Assembly: GCF_051535235.1 (NCBI RefSeq) | Contig: NZ_JBPPLZ010000004.1 | Location: 1-64,000, forward strand | Direction: 5' to 3' | DNA from: Nitrobacter sp051535235 | GTDB lineage: Bacteria > Pseudomonadota > Alphaproteobacteria > Rhizobiales > Xanthobacteraceae | Length of the DNA stretch: 64,000 nucleotides | Shown here: piece by piece, positions 56,920 through 64,000 of the stretch | Layout: each line of letters opens with the position of its first letter | How positions within the stretch are numbered: position 1 is the first letter of the stretch | Position numbers and translations under genes: made by a program | Notes under the pieces: model-generated | Told to the model about the DNA's origin: nothing | What the model saw: the letters and a program-made list of their open reading frames with translations, nothing else | The model's database searches: none

Positions 56920-59879
56920 TTTCATCCGCGAAGGCCGACGCGGACCGGGCCTGTCTGGCGGCGCGTCTTGCGGACGGTCCAAAGGTGTTCGCGCGCGCCG
57001 AAGCCGAACGCCGCCTTGAAGACTGGCTGTCCGATCTGACGCCCGAGCGATCCGGCGCAATGCGGGCTTTGACCGCGGCATTTCCCCTGGTCCAGGCCAT
57101 CCTGCTCGGCGTCGCGGAGTCGTCACCCTATCTTTTCGACCTGATGCGCGCCGATCCGGACCGGACGCTGCGTCTGTTTCGCGGCGAGCCCGAAGGCCAT
57201 CTGGCGCGACTGATCGCGGAGATATCGGCAGCGGCGGAGTCCGGCGACGAAGCCGAGACCATGCGGCGGCTTCGCGCCGTCAAGGCGGAGGCAGCGCTTT
57301 TGATCGCGCTGTGCGACATCGGCGGGATCTGGCCGGTGATGCAGGTCACGGCGGGGTTGACCGACATCGCCGGTGCCGCGGTCCGCAGCGCGCTGCGATT
57401 CCTGTTGCGGCAGGAGATGGCGCGGGGCCGCCTGCAGCCTGCCCACATCGAGCGGCCCGAGGACGGCAGCGGCCTCGTGGTGCTCGCAATGGGCAAGATG
57501 GGTGCGGCCGAACTCAACTATTCCAGCGACATCGACCTGATCGTGTTTTTCGATCTCGCCGCGCCGACGCTTGCGCCCGGGATCGAGCCGCAGCCGTTCT
57601 TCGTGCGCCTTACGCAGTCGCTGGCGCGCATGCTGCAGCAGAGGACCGGCGACGGCTATGTCTTCCGGGTCGACCTGCGCTTGCGGCCGGATCCCGCCTC
57701 GACGCAGGTCGCCGTCTCGACCGCCGCCGCGCTCGATTATTACGAGCGGGAAGGGCGGACGTGGGAGCGCGCCGCCATGATCAAGGCGCGGCCCTGCGCC
57801 GGCGACCGCAAGGCTGGCGACGCCATGATCGCGGAGATATCGCCCTTCGTCTGGCGCAAGCATCTCGATTTCGCAGCCCTTGCCGACGTTCACGACATGA
57901 AGCGGCAGATGCAGACCTTTCGCGGGCAGAGCGAGATTGCGGTCGAGGGCCACAACGTCAAGATCGGTCGCGGCGGCATTCGCGAGATCGAGTTCTTCGC
58001 ACAGACCCAGCAGTTGATCGCCGGCGGACGGCATCCCGAATTGCGGGTGCGTCCGACGCTGGAGGCGCTGAACATTCTTGCCTCGAGCAACTGGATCACG
58101 GAACAGGCGCGGGGCGAACTGACCGCCGCCTATCTGTTTTTGCGCAAGGTCGAGCATCGGGTCCAGATGATGGCAGATGAGCAGACGCACACGTTGCCTG
58201 CCGATGCCGAGGCGATGGAACGGTTCGCGCGCTTTCTCGGGTTTGACGATCGGGCGGGTTTTGCCGCCGAATTGCTCGTGCACCTGGATCGCGTGCAGGG
58301 ACACTACAGCCGGCTGTTCGAAGGCGATCCGGCGGGCACCGCGACGTTGCCGTCGGTGGACTACAGTTCCGGACCTGAGGATGCGCGGCTTCTCGATCAT
58401 CTGTCGAAGCTCGGCTTCAGGCAGCCGAGAATGGTCGCCGGCACCATCCAGCAATGGATGGCTGGTGGATATCGAGTCCTTAAGGTCGAGGCGACACGCG
58501 CCGCCTTCGAGGCATTCGTGCCCACGCTGATCGACGGCCTGGCGCGCGCGGAGGAGCCGGACAGTGCCGTGATGGCGTTCGATCGGTTCCTGCAGGCGCT
58601 GCAGCGCGGCGGCCGGCTGATCTCGCTGCTCAGCCAGAACAGGGATCTCGTTGCGCTGGTCGCGCTCGTGCTTGGAGCGGCGCCGCGGCTCGCCGACATG
58701 CTGGCGCGCCGGCCCCAGATCATGGACGGGCTGATCGATCCGCGTTTCTTCGGCGCCATGCCCGACCGGCAGGAACTGTCTGCGCGGCTGGCGGCTACAC
58801 TCGCCGACGCCGATTCCTACGAGGAGTTTCTCGACCGGATGCGGCTGTTCGGCCAGGAAAGCCTGTTCCTGATCGGCACTCGCATCCTCTCCGGCACCGT
58901 GTCGGCGCGGCAGGCGGGGCACGTGTTCGCCGACGTGGCCGAGGGCATCGTCGATACCGTGCATGGCCTGGTGAGGCACCAGTTCTCCGGTCAGCACGGC
59001 CGGATCGCGGGGCAGGAGACCGCGATCGTTGCGATGGGCAAGCTCGGCAGCCGCGAGATGACGGCGTCGTCCGATCTCGACCTGATCCTGCTGTATGACT
59101 TCGATTCCGAACATCCGGACTCGGACGGAGCGCGGTCGCTGCACGGCGCGCAATATTTCGCGCGCTTCACCCAACGCCTCATCAGCGCTTTCACCACGCG
59201 GACCAACTACGGCATTCTCTATGAGGTGGATATGCGGCTGCGCCCCTCCGGGCGAGCCGGCCCTGTCGCGTCGCATATCGACTCGTTCGCCGACTACCAG
59301 GAGCACGAGGCCTGGACCTGGGAGCACATGGCGCTCACGCGTGCGCGGGTGATCTCGTCGTCGCCGGCGTTTCGCGCCCGGATAGAGCGCGTCATCCGGA
59401 CCATTCTGACGCGGCGGCGTGATGCCCGGCTCATCGCCAGCGATGTTGCGGAAATGCGTCGCGCGATCGCGCTGGAAAAAGGCGAACAGGACATCTGGGA
59501 CCTGAAACATGCCGCCGGTGGCATGGTCGATATCGATTTTATCGCGCAGTATCTTCAACTCGTCCATGCGGCGGACAAGCCGGACATTCTCAGCGTCAAC
59601 ACCCAGCAGGCGCTCGATAACGCGCAGCGGCTGGGTGTCCTGTCGTTGCCGGATGCGGAAATTCTGCGGCCCGCCGCGCGACTCTATCACGACCTGACCC
59701 AGATTCTCCGGCTCTGCGTCAGCGACAAATTCAAGCCCGAAACAGCGGGCGACGATCTGCTGCCGGTATTGGCGCGGGCCGGAGATGCTCCCGACTTCTC
59801 GGCGCTCGAAGCGCGCGTCCGCGATACCCAGGCAGATGTGCGCGGCGTATTTCTCAGACTGATGGAAGGCAAGACTTAA
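56916..59879 (+). CDS. glnE: Bifunctional glutamine synthetase adenylyltransferase/deadenylase
   Basis: Adds and removes AMP on glutamine synthetase in response to PII and glutamine, tuning nitrogen assimilation. 987 residues with two nucleotidyltransferase domains: the N-terminal one with LNYSSDIDLIVFFD and the C-terminal one with MTASSDLDLILLYDFD, each followed by the helical GlnD-like/PII-uridylyltransferase segment (RTWERAAMIKARPCAGD; AWTWEHMALTRARVI). Linkage to a histidine kinase operon is seen in relatives. Its stop overlaps the convergent kinase stop. Confidence 0.96.
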   Translation: MISSAKADADRACLAARLADGPKVFARAEAERRLEDWLSDLTPERSGAMRALTAAFPLVQAILLGVAESSPYLFDLMRADPDRTLRLFRGEPEGHLARLIAEISAAAESGDEAETMRRLRAVKAEAALLIALCDIGGIWPVMQVTAGLTDIAGAAVRSALRFLLRQEMARGRLQPAHIERPEDGSGLVVLAMGKMGAAELNYSSDIDLIVFFDLAAPTLAPGIEPQPFFVRLTQSLARMLQQRTGDGYVFRVDLRLRPDPASTQVAVSTAAALDYYEREGRTWERAAMIKARPCAGDRKAGDAMIAEISPFVWRKHLDFAALADVHDMKRQMQTFRGQSEIAVEGHNVKIGRGGIREIEFFAQTQQLIAGGRHPELRVRPTLEALNILASSNWITEQARGELTAAYLFLRKVEHRVQMMADEQTHTLPADAEAMERFARFLGFDDRAGFAAELLVHLDRVQGHYSRLFEGDPAGTATLPSVDYSSGPEDARLLDHLSKLGFRQPRMVAGTIQQWMAGGYRVLKVEATRAAFEAFVPTLIDGLARAEEPDSAVMAFDRFLQALQRGGRLISLLSQNRDLVALVALVLGAAPRLADMLARRPQIMDGLIDPRFFGAMPDRQELSARLAATLADADSYEEFLDRMRLFGQESLFLIGTRILSGTVSARQAGHVFADVAEGIVDTVHGLVRHQFSGQHGRIAGQETAIVAMGKLGSREMTASSDLDLILLYDFDSEHPDSDGARSLHGAQYFARFTQRLISAFTTRTNYGILYEVDMRLRPSGRAGPVASHIDSFADYQEHEAWTWEHMALTRARVISSSPAFRARIERVIRTILTRRRDARLIASDVAEMRRAIALEKGEQDIWDLKHAAGGMVDIDFIAQYLQLVHAADKPDILSVNTQQALDNAQRLGVLSLPDAEILRPAARLYHDLTQILRLCVSDKFKPETAGDDLLPVLARAGDAPDFSALEARVRDTQADVRGVFLRLMEGKT

Positions 59880-62200
59880 GCTGCGGCACAGGCCGGTTGC
59901 TCGCGGCAGCCGTGAAGCGGCAGCGTGATGCGGACCACGGTCCCCGTTCCGGGCTTTGAACGAAGTCGCATCGATCCGCCATGCAGGTTGACGAGCGACT
60001 TCGCGATCGCGAGTCCGAGGCCGGACCCCGCATGGGTTTTGGTCAACTGGCTTTCGACCTGTTCGAAGGGTTTGCCGAGCCTGCACAACGCGTGCGAATC
60101 GATGCCGATGCCGGTGTCGGCGATCGTCAGGGCGATGGAATTCTCGAGCATCTGACTTCGCACCAGAACTCGTCCGCCGTCGGGCGTGAACTTCACTGCG
60201 TTGGACAGCAGATTGACGATGATCTGCTTGACCGCGCGATGGTCGGCGACGATGGAAATGTCGTCGTCGGTCCTGACGTCGAATATCAGATTCTTGTCCG
60301 TCGCGCGGCCTGTGACGACCCGCAGCGATTCCGCCAGAGACCCGGAGAGATCGAGCGGCTCCATGTCGAGTTTCATGCGGCCCGCCTCGATCTTGGACAT
60401 ATCCAGGATGTCGTTGATGACTTCGAGCAGATACTGGCCGCTGGTCAGGATGTCGTGGCAGTATTCGTTGTACTTCGTCGAGCCGAGCGTTCCGAAGATA
60501 CCGTTGCTCATGATCTCGGAGAATCCGATGATCGCATTGAGCGGCGTTCGCAGCTCGTGGCTCATATTGGCCAGGAATTTCGATTTTGCCCGGTTGGCGT
60601 CCTCGGCGCGATCCTTCTCCTCCGCGTATTTCCGGGCAAGGTCAGCGAGTTCGATCGCCTGTTGCTCGAGTGTTGCCTGCGTCCGTTTGAGATCGATGAC
60701 GGTCGCCCGCAGCCGAAGGTCGTTTTCGACGAGCTTCTGCTCGTGCTCCTTGATCCGGGTGATGTCGGTACCGACCGACACATAGCCGCCGTCCTTGGTG
60801 CGGCGCTCGCTGATGTGAAGCCAATTGCCGTTATCCAGTTGCGCTTCGAATGTCCGCCCGCCGGGATTGGCCGTGCCGGTCCCGGGCTGTCGTGCCCTGA
60901 TTTCGTGCATGCGGCCGACTTCGATCACGGTCTCGTAGGCTGTGCCGGGAGCGACCGCGCTGTCGGGAAGTTTGTGCAGGCGCTGGAAGTGGGAATTGCA
61001 AAGCACCAGGCGATCGTCGGCGTCCCATAGCACAAAGGCTTCCGGGATGGTTTCGATCGCGTCCCGCAGCCGCAGATCGGCTTCGACGGTTTTCTCGGCG
61101 AGGCTTTTCTGTTCGGTGATGTCGACGGCAATGCCGATCAGGTGAGCGCCTCTGCCGCCGGCGCCATGACCGAGCTCGCAACGCACGCGCAGCCAGATCC
61201 AGTGTCCGTCGCTGTGCTGCATCCGGAAACTCTGGTCGATATGACCGATCTTTCCCGCGATGAGCTGGTCCGCGATTTCAAACAGGTCGATGTCGTCGGA
61301 ATTGACCAGCGAACTGACCTCGCCGAAGGTGAGCAGGTCGCTGCGGCTTTCCAGGCCGAGCATGGTGAACATCGATTGCGACCAGAAGATCCGCCCGCGC
61401 GACAGATCCCAGTCCCAGAGACCGCATCGGCCTCGGTTGAGCGCGGTATCGATCCGGCAGCGGACCGCGTCGTTGATGAGATCGCCCTCGCGCGCGCGGG
61501 TGGATTGCCAGTGGAAGGCAAAGCCCAGGATCAGGACCACGAACCCGGTCGTTGCCGACAGCGTGATCGAGAGCGCCGTATCCGGGCGCCAGATCGAATC
61601 GTTTTTTTCCTGGATGACGGTGACCTGGCCCAGCAACGATCTGACGACGCGCTGGGTCGCGAACGCGCTGCTGCCATCCAGAAGGACGATATCGGTGATG
61701 CTCGCGGGCGAGGTGCCGCGCAACGCGGGCGACTGCGCGACGCTGACGAGTTCAAGAATTCGGCTGGTCTCGCCAGGCGCCACCTCGAGCGGGACGCGCG
61801 CGAGAACACGCTGATCGGCGCCGGTGACGATGATATGGCGGCCGGGCGCGATCGCCCACGAGGGAATGAGTTCCGGCAACAGATTCTGGAGGCGCTCGAC
61901 GGAGGCGGGGCGATCCTGGCGGATCACTCCGACGTGCTCAAGCCGCTCGGCCAGCAGGTCGGCGAGCGCGAGCAGATCGTGTTTCGTCATTGCCTGCTTT
62001 TGCCGGGTCTGATCGATGACCTGCACCAGGGCGCCAATGCATATCGTAACCAGGAAAGCGATGATCAGCGCGGGAACGGCGCGGCGAAGCACGGGTTCGG
62101 CGACCAATAGCCTGCGGTAGGCCGGTTTTGCGATCGATTGCGCCAATCCCTTGATTGAATCGGATTGAGCGCAAGCGCTCGCCGCCTGAGCGTGCGCCAT
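59876..62200 (-). CDS. PAS-domain sensor histidine kinase (PleC/DivJ-like core)
   Basis: 774 residues. Two membrane helices (AVPALIIAFLVTICIGALVQV; LSITLSATTGFVVLILGFAFHW) bracket a ~170-residue periplasmic region. Then two PAS/PAC units (CGLWDWDLSRGRIFWSQSMF; IPEAFVLWDADDRLVLCNSHFQ), a coiled coil (LVENDLRLRATVIDLKRTQATLEQQAIELADLARKYAEEK), DHp KSKFLANMSHELRTPLNAIIGFSEIM and an HATPase (NLLSNAVKFTPDGG; GSGLGLAIAKSLV). The kinase core is close to the PleC/DivJ/PdhS group controlling DivK, by inspection only. Convergent with glnE. Confidence 0.88.
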   Translation of the reverse strand: MAHAQAASACAQSDSIKGLAQSIAKPAYRRLLVAEPVLRRAVPALIIAFLVTICIGALVQVIDQTRQKQAMTKHDLLALADLLAERLEHVGVIRQDRPASVERLQNLLPELIPSWAIAPGRHIIVTGADQRVLARVPLEVAPGETSRILELVSVAQSPALRGTSPASITDIVLLDGSSAFATQRVVRSLLGQVTVIQEKNDSIWRPDTALSITLSATTGFVVLILGFAFHWQSTRAREGDLINDAVRCRIDTALNRGRCGLWDWDLSRGRIFWSQSMFTMLGLESRSDLLTFGEVSSLVNSDDIDLFEIADQLIAGKIGHIDQSFRMQHSDGHWIWLRVRCELGHGAGGRGAHLIGIAVDITEQKSLAEKTVEADLRLRDAIETIPEAFVLWDADDRLVLCNSHFQRLHKLPDSAVAPGTAYETVIEVGRMHEIRARQPGTGTANPGGRTFEAQLDNGNWLHISERRTKDGGYVSVGTDITRIKEHEQKLVENDLRLRATVIDLKRTQATLEQQAIELADLARKYAEEKDRAEDANRAKSKFLANMSHELRTPLNAIIGFSEIMSNGIFGTLGSTKYNEYCHDILTSGQYLLEVINDILDMSKIEAGRMKLDMEPLDLSGSLAESLRVVTGRATDKNLIFDVRTDDDISIVADHRAVKQIIVNLLSNAVKFTPDGGRVLVRSQMLENSIALTIADTGIGIDSHALCRLGKPFEQVESQLTKTHAGSGLGLAIAKSLVNLHGGSMRLRSKPGTGTVVRITLPLHGCREQPACAAA

Positions 62201-62411
62201 GCCTTAGGCCCCCGTGAGAAATTTCCCTACGTCCGATCCGGAATGAGCAGCCCCGCCCCCTCCGAATCGCAGCGATTTGAATCCACTTTTTTGATGCTGT
62301 CGAGAGTCAACGATTCGTTAATACGAAATAAATTTGTCCAATGGAGATTTCAGGAGTCTTCGCGGTCGCCTTTTGTGAGTCCGAAACGAGAACATGGTCC
62401 TGCAACAGCGA

Positions 62412-63794
62412 TCAGCTTCCGCGCGGCGGCTCGGCGTGACTGATGACGCGCTTGACGCTCGGGAAGGCGCGTCGCAACGCGCGTTCGATCGCGTCGACCT
62501 GGTCATGCACCCTGGCGACGCTCATCGACGGGGCGGCGCGGCAATGGAAGTTGACGATCTCGCCCGCATCGGTGTTCCGGACGCGCACATTGTGAATGTC
62601 ATGGATCGCACCGCCCTCGGCGAAACCGGACAAGGCCTTTCGGATGACATCGATCCGTGCGGGAGCGGCGTCCGTCCCGAGCGGAAGCTCCGGCTCCAGC
62701 GGCTCGATGTGCGTGTCCACCTCGACGTCGGCGCCGAATGCGTGGCGGATGTCATGCTCCAGCCGGTGTGCGATCGCATGGGCGTCCACCAGCGCCATGT
62801 CGCCATCGACCTCCAGATCGATGCTGACCGTCAGTTTTTCTCCGAGGTCGTGCACGGTGACGTGGTGAATCGCGAGCCCCGAATTGCGGGCGATGACCAT
62901 GATGCGCTCGCGGACGCTTTCGTTGTCGTGCGCGACCGGTATCGCGGTGAATGTCAGATCGGCATCGCCGAGAGCGGCGGACACGGCGTCCTGCGCCTGC
63001 TGCTTGATGGCGTCGATGCGGTCGATCGGATAGGTTCGCGGCACCTTGGCGATCACGTCGACAAAATGCCGGGGACCGACCATCCGGACCCGCAAACGCT
63101 CGATATCGATGATGCCCGGCAATGTTCTGATCGCGGCGCGGGCCCGCTCGGCGGACCCTTCCGGCGCGCGATCCAGCAGCGTTTCCACGGTGGCACGTCC
63201 GAGCCGCAAACCCAGCACGGAGATCAGCACGGCGACGCCGATCGCAGCCGCGGCATCGCCCCACGCGTAGCCCAGTCCGGACAGCGCCAGCCCAATGATG
63301 ACGGCGACCGATCCGAGGACGTCGGAAGCAAAGTGCAGGGCGTCGGCCTCCAGCGCCTGACTGCGGGTATCAAGCGCGGTCCGGTGCAGCGCTCGGGCAC
63401 GCCAGAAATTGACGGCGATGTCGACCGCCAGCACGACGAACGGAATGGCGGAGAGCGTCGGCGGCGGCACTCCATCGCGCAAGTGGGCGTAGGCCTGCAC
63501 CACGATGCCGCCCGCAAGGACGTAGAGAAGGGCGATGACGCCAAGGGCCGAAAGGCTTTCGATCTTGCCGTGGCCGTAGTGATGCTCGTCATCGGCGGGC
63601 CGGTCGGAAATCCTTACCACGATCCAGGTTGCGACCGTAGCGACGAGATCGACCGAACTGTGCAGCGCCTCGGAAATCAGCGCCAGACTTCCGATCGCCA
63701 CGCCGACCACGAACTTGACCGCCGCCATGCTGGCGCTGGCGGCTATCGAAACGGCGGCGACCCTCGTTTTGGAATTGGAGGCAAGACCTGACAT
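62412..63794 (-). CDS. Cation diffusion facilitator (CDF) transporter
   Basis: 460 residues exporting a divalent metal (Zn, Fe, Mn or Co) by proton antiport. Metal-site motifs: SEALHSSVDLVATV in helix 2, DEHHYGHGKIE between helices, EADALHFASDVLGS in helix 5. The C-terminal cytoplasmic part is longer than usual and appears to carry two or three ferredoxin-like ACT/ZT-dimer repeats (GIIDIERLRVRMVGPRHFVDV; IHHVTVHDLGEKLTVSIDLEVDG; IHDIHNVRVRNTDAGEIVNFHC). ATG 63794 is chosen; metal specificity not deducible. Confidence 0.9.
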   Translation of the reverse strand: MSGLASNSKTRVAAVSIAASASMAAVKFVVGVAIGSLALISEALHSSVDLVATVATWIVVRISDRPADDEHHYGHGKIESLSALGVIALLYVLAGGIVVQAYAHLRDGVPPPTLSAIPFVVLAVDIAVNFWRARALHRTALDTRSQALEADALHFASDVLGSVAVIIGLALSGLGYAWGDAAAAIGVAVLISVLGLRLGRATVETLLDRAPEGSAERARAAIRTLPGIIDIERLRVRMVGPRHFVDVIAKVPRTYPIDRIDAIKQQAQDAVSAALGDADLTFTAIPVAHDNESVRERIMVIARNSGLAIHHVTVHDLGEKLTVSIDLEVDGDMALVDAHAIAHRLEHDIRHAFGADVEVDTHIEPLEPELPLGTDAAPARIDVIRKALSGFAEGGAIHDIHNVRVRNTDAGEIVNFHCRAAPSMSVARVHDQVDAIERALRRAFPSVKRVISHAEPPRGS

Positions 63795-63896
63795 CCGCGG
63801 AGGTTTAGCAGTCCGGCTTTCCGGATAAAAGCGCGCGTGACAGCGCAATTGCCACTCATTCGCGGCCCGACTTCCTCGTTGCGAATTGTTCCGATT

Positions 63897-64000
63897 TCAG
63901 ATGTGCCCATGCGGCGCCGCCAGCCGCCGCTGATCGGGATCTTGATCCATTGCGGCAAACCAGGCGATCGCCGCAGCGACCGCGAGGCCCGCACACGTTG
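63897..64000 (-). CDS. C-terminal end of a membrane protein (partial)
   Basis: The last 33 codons of an open minus-strand frame run off the right edge: a hydrophobic helix (CAGLAVAAAIAWFAAM) then a polar tail (DQDPDQRRLAAPHGHI) and TGA. Third-codon positions are mostly G or C, as in neighbouring genes, supporting a real gene. Family not identifiable. Confidence 0.5.
   Translation of the reverse strand, partial: TCAGLAVAAAIAWFAAMDQDPDQRRLAAPHGHI

Noticed and set aside
59876..59879. Read-through or fusion between glnE and the convergent kinase gene
   Set aside because: The genes converge and their stops merely overlap in TTAA; both proteins have normal C-termini.
57123..60086. 987-codon open frame on the minus strand
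   Set aside because: It lies antisense to the whole of glnE and owes its openness to the GC-rich codon usage of that gene; its product is Arg/His-rich with no family resemblance.

Overview
The window is high-GC chromosomal DNA from an alphaproteobacterium of the Bradyrhizobiaceae/Nitrobacteraceae group (Rhodopseudomonas, Bradyrhizobium, Nitrobacter or a relative). The signs are a flagellar cluster running into a CckA-type kinase, DUF2336 and split DUF1254/DUF1214 genes, CtrA-type TTAA-N7-TTAA boxes, and many short dispersed palindromic repeats of the kind common in that group. The genus is inference. Gene names rest on reading the translations, not on database searches.

Layout: 1-6470 holds flagellar export and rod genes (fliO-fliP leftward; flgB, flgC, fliE, fliQ, fliR, flhB rightward), with an array of four hairpins between fliR and flhB. 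Then come cckA (6623-9178), a DUF2336 gene, two small uncharacterised genes, an inner-membrane DUF1214-DUF1254 pair, a class A penicillin-binding protein, a YcgN-type protein, an MFS exporter and a lone Flp pilin.

18919-43794 is one long structural cluster with the gene order of the Rhodobacter gene transfer agent (GTA): small terminase, large terminase, portal, prohead protease, capsid, connector, DUF3168, tail tube, two tail chaperones, short tape measure, DUF2460, DUF2163, NlpC/P60 and a TIM-barrel tail-tip protein. A DUF2793 protein and a probable lysis module follow. I see no integrase, replication or repressor genes and no g7-type head-closure gene, so this is a GTA-like or domesticated prophage cluster. 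It is interrupted by cargo: a GIY-YIG nuclease gene bounded by inverted 29-nt repeats, a secreted trypsin-like protease, and three polymorphic-toxin cassettes (23792-31149). The toxins share a short N-terminus with a doubled RWxRPDA motif and a DQPRVPAGNPDGGQWT linker, followed by unrelated C-terminal domains: a cytidine-deaminase-like domain (gene broken), a CdiA-type RNase A-like domain, and a DHH(I/V)-type HNH-like domain. Each is followed by a candidate immunity gene. A ~475-bp second copy of the protease 3' end plus toxin 5' end, and degenerate immunity copies, mark cassette turnover by homologous recombination. This is the most interesting part of the window.

43932-64000 returns to core genes: an OmpR/HK pair, a 17-kDa-antigen-like lipoprotein, a large unknown cytosolic protein, the cytochrome c maturation operon ccmI-ccmE-ccmF-ccmH, a DegP/MucD protease, a structured RNA or terminator region, a second OmpR/HK pair coupled to glnE, a convergent PAS histidine kinase, a cation diffusion facilitator, and the tail of a further gene at the right edge.
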